This document shows, piece by piece, positions 1-11,300 of a DNA stretch of 64,000 bases (within the stretch, counting starts at the first letter, position 1; each line of letters begins with the position of its first letter). A program made the translations under genes and the position numbers. Below the pieces are notes generated by a model. That model was not told the DNA's origin, made no database searches, and worked only from the letters and a program-made list of their open reading frames with translations. This stretch comes from Marthasterias glacialis (Eukaryota; Echinodermata; Asteroidea; Forcipulatida; Asteriidae), in the NCBI GenBank assembly GCA_911728455.2, contig OU452227.1:24863414-24927413 (forward strand). Reading direction: 5' to 3'.

Positions 1-499
1 GTTTTGTATTAGATTTGAGTCGATGTACTTGAGGTCGACTGGGTCGTTGTCCATCCAGCACTTTCTTGGGCAACCATGTGGGCCAACGCCCACAACCTGC
101 TTTTCATGTACTTTCTTCGGTCACTTTTCATCACTCTTTCTTCCTATACTCAAAACTGTCATTGATTTTTTGTTATCATGTAATTGGTAATGATAACAAT
201 CTTGTAAATAGTAAACAAGGGTCAGATGATAAATGGAAAGCTGCAGCTATCAACAAAATGAAAATTATTGAGTGAAATAAAACTAGCTTATACTAATTGT
301 AGAGAATTTTAGAGCGTAGACAAATGTGACAGCCCACGCCAAAATTGGGCAGTTCTCTGAAATAAGGAAATGACGTCAAAAGTGAAGACAACTGAAACAT
401 TGGCTTTGATATCAATATGATGTGATGTCTTAAACTTTCCACAAAATGAGAAATACTTCCCTTACAGGCTCTATTTAGGTGTTATTAGAAAGCTCTTCC
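1..499. other. Intergenic DNA, nothing recognised
   Basis: AT-rich sequence with no convincing coding exon, RNA gene or repeat with internal symmetry. The one short open frame (66-275) begins with TTG and has no recognisable domain. It is the left flank of the retrotransposon that follows. Confidence 0.5.
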
Positions 500-2862
500 C
501 ATCTATTTGATGAGCTCATTCACCCACTTTTGAGTTTTGGCGAGAAGTGCCCGGTTTAGTCCATTACTTAACACTGGTATTCGTGCTTTTGGACGTTGGA
601 TTCAAAGCCAAAACGGGAATGATATTTTGAATTGTACAGAGACTCAGGGGAAGGTGGACTTTTTTTACAAATTGCTTAATTCTGCCATGGATTTGTATTT
701 TCCTTTTAAAACTTACAGGAACCATGTTAATGATAAGCCTTGGCTCACTCCTCACATAAAGAAGTTGGTTTTTGATCGTCAAGTAGCTTTTAACACTATT
801 AACAAGGTTCTTTGGCGCAAATATAGAAATCTGATTAAAAGAGAGATTGAGTTGGCTAAAATTTCGTATTATGCTAATCGCATTCGAAACCTGCAGAACA
901 CAGATCCTCGTCAATGGCACCAACAGGTTAAAAAGGTCACTAATAGTAATAAAACAGGTCTTGACATAGACATCCCTGGTATCGATGGAAGTGATCTTAA
1001 AGGCAAAGCTGATGCGATTAATGACAAGCTTGTTGATGTTTCTGCTCATATGGATCATTTAGATACGTCAAAATTGCCTGCGTTCTTGCCAGCGGTAGAC
1101 CCTACCCCCCACCTTTACCCTTGGGTTGTCTATGCCAGGCTAAAAAAAATTAAATCCAGTAAGTCATCAGGACCTGATGAATTTCCACTGAAACTCGTTA
1201 AAGAATTTGCATATGAACTTAGTGTGCCTCTCACTGATATTTTAAACAGTTCTTTTAATGAGGGTGTAGTTCCTGTGCAATGGAAAGACGCTATTGTTGT
1301 CCCAATTCCCAAACAGTTTCCCCCTAGTCTTGATAAACTTAGACCTGTGTCACTTACTTCTGTCTTTGCTAAGGTTGCAGAAGGTTTTATTACCGATTGG
1401 ATTCTTGATGATATTCATTCTAAAATTGACTTGCAGCAGTTTGGTAATGTTAAGGGGGTTTCAACCAACCATTATCTTATTAATTTAATGCATTATCTCT
1501 TTCATGGTGCAGAAGGAGGTCGCAATGTGGGAACGGTGGTACTTACGGACTTTTCTAAGGCATTTGATCTGGTGGACCACACTTTATTGATTAATAAGAT
1601 CATCTCCATTGGGGTCCGTGGGTCCATCGTTCCCTGGATTTGTGACTTCCTTCGTAACAGACGTCAGTGTGTTCGCTATAACAATGTTCTCTCGAATTAT
1701 GTTTGTATTCATGGGGGAATTCCACAAGGTACTAAGTTCGGCCCGATTGGTTTTCAAATTCTTATTAATGATGCTGCTCAAAACTCACATTCTGAATATT
1801 GGAAATATGTTGATGACCTGACTTTTGCAGAGAATTCTAAAATTGGGAGTTGTGGCCACATGCAAGACGATCTTGATGATTTCAAGGTGTGGGCCGATTC
1901 CAATCATTTGCAGTTAAATCCCTCCAAATGCCAGGCCCTCCAGGTGTGTTTCAATAAATCCCAACAGCAGCGCAGTATTTTTACAATTGGCGATGAACCA
2001 GTTTCTTTTGTTAATGAAGCCAAAGTTCTGGGCCTCTGGATTCAAAATAATCTCAGGTGGGACAAACAGATTAGCCATATGTTAACTAAAGCTAACAGGA
2101 AACTATTTATGTTGCGTTCACTTAAACGTTTTGGGTTCAGCCCAGATGAACTAAAAATTGTTTTTAATGGATATGTCCGACCAGTTTTAGAATATGGTGA
2201 TGTTATCTGGCATTCGAGCATTACATCTAAACATATACATACCATTGAATCCATACAAAAACGTGCCTGTAAAATTATGTTGGGTAACAGTTATAATTCG
2301 TATGAATCTGCTCTTTTATCTCTTGACCTTGACTCTCTGGCTGGTAGGAGGGAGGCACACTGCCGTCGCTTTGCAAATGGTCTTGTTGACAACCCCCGTA
2401 CCAAAGACCTCCTCCCCCCTACCAGGCTTGAGAGTCATGGTCGAAACCTCCGTAATTGTCATAATATTTCCACCATCCCGAACAGAACCAGTCGTTTCAA
2501 GAATAGCCCCATTCCATATTTCATTTGGTTATTAAATTCGAAATAAGTCCCTTTTTATTTTTTGATTCTTTGGAGGGTGGGAATAGTCTCATCCATTCAT
2601 TCATTTTTTAAATCTGGGCTTCATTCGTCATGGTGCAATTTTTATTTTAGTTTTCTCTAATGATTTATTTTTACTTTAGTAATTTGTTGTTTTTTCATGT
2701 GAGTGTAATCTACTTTTTTGGTTAATTTTTACTTTGTTTTCTGCTAATAGGGTATTTTTTATAAATTGTCTGTATTTTTATTATTGTACTGGCCTTGTAA
2801 TTTGACCTTAGGGTCACGAGTGTGCCATTTTTAATAAAATTCAAAATTCAAATTCAATTTAG
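500..2862 (+). mobile_element. 5'-truncated non-LTR retrotransposon (Jockey/CR1-like)
   Basis: The element consists of a reverse-transcriptase ORF (537-2546), an AT-rich 3' UTR, and a 3' end with AATAAA followed by repeated AATTC-like units at about 2834-2860. That tail is the kind seen on non-LTR elements of the Jockey/CR1/L2 group. No apurinic endonuclease domain lies upstream: sequence before about 500 is non-coding in all frames and an in-frame TGA sits just before the ORF. The copy is therefore 5'-truncated, the usual outcome of incomplete target-primed reverse transcription. The left boundary is approximate and no target-site duplication was established. Confidence 0.8.
537..2546 (+). 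pseudogene. Reverse transcriptase ORF of the truncated LINE
   Basis: An uninterrupted 669-codon frame starts at TTG, not ATG, directly after an in-frame stop, so it is the remnant of a longer ORF2. The first 90 residues match the linker that follows the endonuclease in such elements (NDKPWLT near residue 65). The RT domain runs from about residue 200: KSSGPDEFP, RPVSLTSV, then the first catalytic aspartate in LTDFSKAFDLVD, GIPQGTKFGP, the YVDD box with its two catalytic aspartates, and NPSKC. A C-terminal segment with VRPVLEYGDVIWH and RACKIMLG is the usual thumb/C-terminal region of Jockey-superfamily RTs. Seeing no stop or frameshift over 2 kb implies a fairly recent insertion, although the copy lacks its own endonuclease and promoter. 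Confidence 0.85.
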
Positions 2863-3479
2863 GCATGGAGCATCGCACATACATTTTAGATCATTTAGTT
2901 TTCAAATAAAGAATTGCTGCATTTGTTTTTACTTAGGGCCTACTACAAATATTCTACAAATGTACAAATAATCTATATTTTCTGCATATGTAGTTTTAGT
3001 TTTAGCTATTGAAACTACTTTTCTGTAAAACAGAAATTAATCCATGAATTATTTGTTATTTACTTTATTGGTGTTATAACCAACCAATGAGATTTGATAA
3101 AATAAATCCAAATCTAAATCAGTTTAGCCCTGTGTCACGTGTGTGTTGCAGATCAACCATGAGATTATTTACCCCTTCTTGTCATTTGTCAAACAATAAT
3201 ACTCACCCTTTTTTATATTGGTTATTTTTGTCTTAGCCCAATTTTTGACGGGAAACACAATAAATGGTACGTACCACTCTGCACCTGTCACATTAATGGT
3301 TTTTCCAATGGTTGTTGTTATTATTATTTGTTTAATTACCTGGAACCATCTAAACATGTTTCACCATGTGAATGGGCATGCAGGCGCATACTAAAAATGA
3401 TTTAAGTTGATTCATTTGTTGTTTTTGCTAAAAAAAAACCATACAATTTTTGACATTGATGGGAAAAGTTAACCTGTTT
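2863..3479. other. Intergenic DNA, nothing recognised
   Basis: AT-rich sequence between the retrotransposon and the tRNA-derived repeat. No coding exon, RNA gene or clear repeat boundary was seen. Confidence 0.45.
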
Positions 3480-3722
3480 TCGTCCATTTTTTGATTGAAA
3501 TTTGAGAGTATAAATTTCAATTTGCCTTCCAATTTTGCCGTTAAGACATCTGCTCTAGTCATGCGGGAGTCGTGGGTTCGAATCCCACCCGAGTTGCCTG
3601 TTGATTTTTTTCCCACAGGACTCGAAAGCACTGAGTATACAGTGCTTACATCGGTGAAAGGCAAATTGAAATTTATATTCATTCCCCCAATGCAAATATT
3701 AACATCTATCCAATTTGAGAGT
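3480..3722 (+). repeat. tRNA-derived SINE, family 1 (partial head)
   Basis: A tRNA-like head at about 3540-3597 includes a good B box (GGTTCGAATCC). A constant body follows: a stretch like TTTTTTCCCACAGGACTCGA, then CACTGAGTATACAGTGC. The tail ends in TATTCATTCCCCCAATGC and AACATCTATCC. The same parts recur on the other strand at 50745-51085 and in decayed form at 19305-19470 and 32583-32720, so this is a dispersed family. The A-box half is incomplete here. It is not a functional tRNA, since the acceptor and anticodon stems do not close. Confidence 0.65.
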
Positions 3723-5318
3723 AATTAACAAAATAATGATTTTAATCAACTCAAAGTGATTGTCAGTATAAGCCTGCATGTCCATTCATATATTGAAGCA
3801 CTTTTAGGTTGTTTCAGGTACCTACAAAAAGTAACAACCATTTGAAAAACTGTGAATGTGATGATAGAAAAATGGTACACTTTTTTGTGTTTCCTGTCAT
3901 TTGCTTGTTAACTACTCTCTGGAATGTATACTTGCTATATCTTCTGCATATCAACATTAAGGCCAAGTTATTTTTGGCAGACCCCCCCCCCCCCCCATCT
4001 CCCCACTCTTTGCCTACTTTTGCAATGAATTAAAATGTTAGGGCCTTGTCATATGGCGATTTTTTTTCTGCAGGCAAATTGGAGGCAACCAACACTTCGG
4101 TTTTACAAGAGATATTTTTTCTAAAAGTATATTTTTTGTCCAAGAGAAAATTGTGTGAAAATGTGAATGCTCTTGCCTCTTTGAGATTGCCTGGAAGTGA
4201 TTGTCTGTCAAATTGCCTCAGGTGATGCGGCCCTTAGATTTTGGATGCCTTTTTTTCAATCATTGGGGGAAGTGCTCTTAGATGTACATGTACAGAAAGG
4301 AAGGCAGAAAAACTTCAGGGATTTCCCCTTTTTATTGTTATTTTTGTCTGAACTGCCCATCCATGGAGCAGCAGGTGGAGAAAAGGTACTCTTTATTTGT
4401 GAATCCAAGTATATATAAATAAAGATATCTACTTTAGAATGTGGGGTTCATGGGTTCAAATCCTACACAAGTAGCCTTTGAATTGTTTTCCACATGAACA
4501 TAGGGGCAAACCAAAGTAATATTCTTTATCGCTGATACAAATACTACATCAATTCAATTGTGCGCTGTACCTATTTACTTATTTACAGGAATTGAACTGG
4601 CCTTTTGTCATCGGACACGCTTAATGGTCTAGTGGTTAAGATAGCTGCTCTAGAATGCAGAGGTTGTGAGTTTGAATCTTTATCTCTGATGCAATTACAA
4701 GTACTACATAATTACATTGTAAACATTACCCACTGCTAATGAGTTCCATTGGGTTTTTGGACTTGCTAGTTTAAAACTATTTGTTTTACTCATTTCTCAA
4801 AAACTGAAGCGTTTCAAACAAAAATATTTCCAGGGAAGTTTTCCACCATGACCATATTAATACCCTATAAGTTATGTGCAAATCTGTGAACGTTTGTATT
4901 TTCAATTTTAGCAACGTTGTATACAAATTTATATATGATACTGTTGAAAACAAATGTAAAATGTGTAACTTAATATCAGATGTTGAGAGGCTATTTTGTT
5001 CTGTGTTGTACAAATAAATCCAAAACCTTCATGAAGATAACAGTTAGCATCACATCAGATAAAGCTGAGCAATCCAATCTAGGAATAGACCATCATGTTA
5101 TCTTCACAAGCACACATACTGAGTGATCTGTTTCATAATAGTATTTTTAGGAGGTAGAAGGTGCAAGGTCTCCCGATAATTTATTTCTGTTAGAATGCTG
5201 TCATCATCAGGCAGTGTTAGTTTGGCTGTCAGTTTTTTGTTTAGAAAGTCAGTGAAGGTTTCTTTGATCTGTTTAGTTTTTTAGATCAGGAAGGCTTTGA
5301 GAATTTATTGATGGAAAT
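3723..5318. other. Upstream flank of ACSM with decayed tRNA-like repeats
   Basis: No coding exon was recognised. Two short stretches look like decayed heads of SINE family 1: about 4425-4500 (GGGTTCAAATCC plus the TTTTCCACA body motif) and 4612-4720 (TGGTCTAGTGGTTAAGA as an A box, then TGAGTTTGAATC). A C12 run lies near 3982. The promoter and any 5' UTR exon of the ACSM gene probably lie here, but no TATA box or initiator could be chosen with confidence. Confidence 0.45.
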
Positions 5319-8300
5319 ATGATGACATTTATGAAACACTGTTTTTTCAGTCCCCGTCGTTTATTTAGAAGTCAAGTTTTAAGGTTGCCATCAGTTTCAT
5401 GCAGGGCTTATCATGGATGTGATAAAGCAGTGTATAGATATGGAGTGCCACAAACATCAGTTGTAGTCAAATACCAACCGGCTAGAACGTTTCTATCAGC
5501 GCTGTCAGCCACAGGCTTCAATGATTATGAGATAGAGAGAAAGACGTTTAAGTTGGATGTTCCAGAGTATTTCAACTTTGTCAGTGATGTGTTGGACAAA
5601 TGGGCAGAAAAAGAACAGGTAGGTACCCTGTTTTACACCCACTGTTAGTTATGTGAATTAAAAACCTATCGTTTCCAAGATTTATTCCTTTGGTAATGTG
5701 CTTCAAATTTGCATAGCAAATCTCATATCATTTTTACATTGTTGGGGTTGAATTCTTTGGTTGTTGACCCAATTCACCTGTCGTCATCATCACAGTTATC
5801 TTGGTTGCGCCACTTTTGGAGTTAGTGTTATTGGTGATGCAGTGTTTACACACTTATGATAGTTTTCATGAAATCAGACATTTTATGTCTGCCCAGTGAA
5901 CTTTTCTTCAGACAAAAAGAAGTCAAGGTCTCTGATCTACTTCTTGAGCACTGAGGATACTATTTTCAAAAGCTCCTAGGAGTCTATAACTCCAGGAGTT
6001 ACCAAAAGGCTGAACTGCAATCATTTCAACATACCTCCTAAAATTTGAATCCTTGTTTCAGATCTTTTTGTTAGCAATGATTCTAACCCCAGTAGTTCCT
6101 GCTCAATTACCAGTCACTCCCACTATGGATAACGGACAGGTGCTTCATGCATTCATCACTTTCTCTTTGGAACACGATCCCTCCCACATCAAATCAAAAC
6201 TACTAAAACTGAAGATGAACTCAAATCACTCCTAAAAAATTACCTGTTTGTTTAATTGCAAGTTCATATCGGAAAGCACATTGAGACTTTAGTGTTAAGC
6301 AAAAAGTGTGTGAATGAGCGAATGTTCACCAAAGACCATACCTTGTGAGTCAATAGTATTGACGTTTTTCGTTTCAGAATGGAAACAAAGGCAACAAGAA
6401 TCCAGCATTCTGGTGGATTGATGATCATGGCAATGAGCTCAAGTGGACCTTCACAGATCTCCAGCAGAAATCCAAAAGGTATAGCTTTCTTGAAACTCCT
6501 CTATATTTTATCTCTATTGAGAACCTGTTTTGTGTAGAGTCACAGTGGAAGGCTAATTAAACTTCTTGACATCTGCTTTTATCTTATTTTATACACTGGT
6601 ACTTTAGAATTTTACAAGCCAGTTAGAATATTTTTTTTTTCACGGCTTGCCCCAATATTTCTTTCAAAGTTTACTCGCGACTGGTTCTTTTACCCACACC
6701 ATGCAAATCTTCAAGACGCATTTGTTCATCTCTTTCATCTTTAATTTCCCAGTCATTCCTAGCTGACCAAGTTATTTACCATGTTTTCATCTATATGCTT
6801 GTTGTTTTTCTGTCCTGTGTTTTGTCCTAGTATAAAGCCCTTCTGTGTTTTTCAATGTTTCAATTATTTCAGTTATTATCTGTTATTTGCCAATGGGGGT
6901 TCAGAAGTGCCGTAAAATCTCTCCAGTTCATTCTGTCTTCCTTTTTGGGGTTCTTCTATCCAAACGTTTATTCTTGCCCAAATTGTCCAGTGTTTCTACC
7001 CTATATGTAACTAATAATTATGATATGAGTGGAAAATAAACCAAACCAAACCAAGAATTTTAATTATTAAAGGTTTTAATTATAGACAAACAAACATTTT
7101 TCACCTCATCAATATTGGTTGTTAATTGTGCCTATTTCATTTGCATTCCACGGTAATCTTGTATAATTTGACACATTTATTTACATTTTCAAACTGGTGA
7201 TAGTTCACATTATTTTCTCCCTGTAATTTTACCAGGGTTTCCAACGTAATTGACAAACATTGTGGAGTTGTCCAAGGTGATTCTGTGATGGTGATATTAC
7301 CCAGGGTGCCTGAATGGTGGTTGTTAAACATCGCATGTTTACGCACAGGTAATTGTGATCAGCAGAGTGTGGGTTCCAGTCCTAGTTTTGATACTTGTGT
7401 CCATAAACAATGTTTTTATCTGTTGTTACAGCTATCAACTTGTTTACATATGTTGCTTGGTGGATATTTCAACACAAGCTTCCTTTGCCTTCTGAAAGTC
7501 AGTGCCCCATATTGGTTTATTTCTTATTTGTTACTTTTACATTGACTCTTTTATCTGTGCTTAAACTTATGATTATGATTCTTTTGCACCAATATGGAAG
7601 TAAGTGTATTGAATTGAATAGGCCATTTTTAGTTACATTTAAATGACGTCTAGTATAATGCCTTGTGTGGTCACAAGAGAATGCGTAATTTGATTTCCTC
7701 AGACTAAACCCAGTGTTGCTATGTCACATGGTTCAAGGCAAGCTTTTGCATTGCAAGCTCCAGATCAGCAAAGACTGGTATCCTAGTTTCACACAATTCA
7801 TTGTGAATAGACCGATTGCACGACCCGCGACACGTGACCCCTTTTGGGTATAAAATGTAGACACACGTAATCCTCCATAGGAAAGGGTGGTACGGTACAC
7901 GTTGATTAATGCATTTAGTTTTTCAATCAAGGCTTTTTTTGCTCAAAATCTGTGAAAGATATTCCAGAGTTTGTGCCAGAGACCTTCAAGTGGCTGAATA
8001 AAGCCAGTAAGGACAGTTCCAACAAGTCTTGAAAATTGTAAAAGTACCGTATAAATGTGCACGATGTGTACAGCGCACGACGGAACGTTAAGCCAGACGA
8101 CCGCGATCACCAGACACTTTTCAACATAAAAAGTTTTGAAGCTGAAATCCTCCAAAGAAATTGCTCTCCAAAACTGTGATTCCTTTGCCTATTTGAAATT
8201 CTGCAAGGCTAGGTATTAATGCTCACTTTTCCAACGTTCTTTACCTTTTTTTTTACAGTGATTTAGGCCAACATTACAAACAAAATAACACACGGGTGGC

Positions 8301-11300
8301 TACATAATAGTCGTCCGACGCCGGTAGTGCATGGCTAAAAAACCTCTTTTTAGTAGAATTCTGTTAAATTATGAAACAGAAATGTGATTTAAATTAATGT
8401 TACAACATACTACTTAAAATAAAGGGGCTGATTAACTAATTCATCACTTAACAAAAGTAAAATCGACTGTTTTCGAACTCACTCTGTGTCACGACCTATG
8501 CTTTTACACATATTTTTTCATCAGCTGTGTGACATCATACCCAATAGGGGGTCACGTGACCGCATGTAAACATTGTCGCGCAATCGGTCTATTGTGTATG
8601 AGTGTTTGCTGTCTCTTACATACATGTACATTGGATTCATGCAACTCACTCCTCTATGGAATCAACAATCAACTCCTCTCTCGCCTTCAAAGAATACAAA
8701 ATATTGCAGCACGAATGATCACACGCACTAGGAAAACAGACCACATCACACCTTTGCTAGCCGACCTACACTGGCTTCCCATCCAACAACGAGTCCAGTA
8801 CAAACTATGCCTCATCATCTTCAAGATCCTACAGGGTGATTCTCTGTCTTATTTGAGTGATCTTGTCCAGTCCTATGCCCCAGGTCATTGGGGTTTGCGG
8901 TCATCCGAAAACAATCTACTCAAGGAAACAAGGGCTTATCATCGTTGGGGGAGAGAAGCTTTCAGATTGCAGCACCCAAACTTTGGAACTCTTTGCCAGA
9001 AACTGCAAGACTATCAAGATCACTTAACACATTCAAGAACAGATTAAAATCATATTTGCATAGGCAAGCATTTGGCTAATTTCTGAACTTAACATTTATT
9101 GGATGTCTTTGCTTTGCTTATTAGCGCCATGAGCGCCGTTCGCGGTGGATACCGGCGCTCTATAAATTTTCATTATTATTATTATTATGTAGCTACGTAA
9201 ATGCTTGCCCTGAATCATATGAAACAACAATGGTCACATTCCCTTGTAACCGAACAAGGCATCCTACCACACATCATATTGGCAGATCTAGCTCACAAAT
9301 GGCTTATGGGGGGGATCCATAAGTTTCTTGTTTTTTACCCTTAGCATTCTGTGCATTTATATGATTTTTGCCTCATTTGATGTGCTAATCTTTGCTTATG
9401 TTAAATTTGTTTAAAAAGTTTTTTTTCTTTGATAATTGCCATGGATGGGGATCTATTACATTAAACATTTTGAATATTAAATGCTATTTTTTATTGTGTC
9501 TTTTATAGGTACATATCTGATTCCGGGCACCACTCAGCTGACTGCTCTTGACATTAAATATCGTCTTCAGGCATCAAAGACAACTTGTATTATAACTGAT
9601 GAGAAAACGACTGAACTTGTTGATCAGGTATTTACCACATTGTTAGTAACAAAGTAGCAATGTCCCAATTGAACCTTTGTCCCAATGGGAAAATTTGGGG
9701 GACACAAGGTGGCAGCAGACCAGGTAAATCCATTGTTTTCAGAATATGGCAAAGCCGAAAACTATGTAAAACAGTGGAAATTCACCTGATATGTCTGCTG
9801 CCCACCTAGGGTTCCAAAGTGTCCCATTCAGCTGAAGGCATCACCACTAGAGACCATTGGTGTCACAAATAGAACCTTACTGACCCAGTTCAGCTGACAT
9901 CATCACCCAGACATGCACCCATGCTGTACATGCGTGTGACGTCAATATAAGGAGTCTATAGTCTTTTTTAGTTTAGATTGGTCCCTATACTCCCATATTG
10001 GAGTGCGTCAGTTACTTGTGTGGTACCCAACCAATCAAAATTAGGCCAAACCTGAATAATGGATTCAGGAAGATGTTTGGGTGGATCTGATTGTTATTGT
10101 CATGGCAGTGATATACATACATATTTACTTTAACAAGGTTTGTAGATTACCAAGGGGCAGGGGCATTGAGATTAGCTCAGTGGTTTCAAACCTGCCTTTA
10201 CCTCTTTGGACACTGGTTCAAATTCCGGACCAGAACCTTGCATGTGGTTTGGGTTTTCAGTCCCTACCTGGGCCTAATTTCATGGCACTGCATACCATGG
10301 TATTCTTAGCTTTTGCCCTGCTGCGGCCCATAGAAATATGCACATTACAGTACGCCGTACCCTGACTGTGTGGGTTTTCCCTGCTTGGTTTTTTTCTTCC
10401 AAGTTGAAAACTTATCATTCTTCATCATCTTCTCTTCCCCTGTATCTTGAGACCTACGGGTTACAGAGCGAGGCACTTTTGAGGGCTCCTTCGTTTTTTT
10501 ACCAGAAAGATATAATAATAATAACAATACAAATAGTAGTAATAACATCTGCTCATGGTTTTGACAGTAATGTGACCATAAACATATGTTGTTGTTTTTT
10601 TTGTCTTTGTAGGTCATTTCTGAATGCACTAATGTAAGATGTAAGCTTCTAGTGAGTCAGACTGGTGACTCTAGACCAGGATGGTTGGATTATCAAAAAC
10701 TCTACCAACAAGCAGCATCTGAACATCAGGTACTAGACTTCTGGTGTCTTGATTGGCAGGACCTTACAATCCATTTAGCAATAATTATCAAATTTCTGAT
10801 AAAGACAGAGTCTCCCAACCATGCTAACTACCATGTTGAATTAGATCCATGGTTCTTCTTGGAAGAAATTCAGTTAAAGGGCCTATGAAAAGTACATTTT
10901 TAAAAGCAATCTGGAAATGCACCTTTCTGTCCCATCCCATTAACCTTATTTTCAATTTTTATATTGCCATTTTCAAGTGTATTTTGGTGCCTTTTTGGTT
11001 GTATGCTAATACAAATTTCCACATTCATGAGCAAATGTGTGATCTCATATCAGGCAAAAACCTCAAAGTTGCAATTAGTTCTTGCACAGAGCGTTGAAAG
11101 TCAATGAGCAAACTTTTCTCACAAATGCTTTTAATAAGCAAATATTTGGGCTTACAATTTCATGAAATTCAACAGAAAACTAGTGTCTCCCTGAAATGAC
11201 ATCAAGGCAACAGCGCCCTCAGTTGTCCGAAAAGCAGGACAGTTTTTAGATGTCTAATAAAGTGCACTTTTCAATAAAAAAAAACAAAAAGGGACGCTAA

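Noticed and set aside
564-1058. Minus-strand 164-codon frame
   Set aside because: Antisense shadow of the reverse-transcriptase ORF.
5195-5230. Third hammerhead core (CTGATGATGACAG on the minus strand)
   Set aside because: CTGATGA is present but no GAAAC partner or pairing arms follow.
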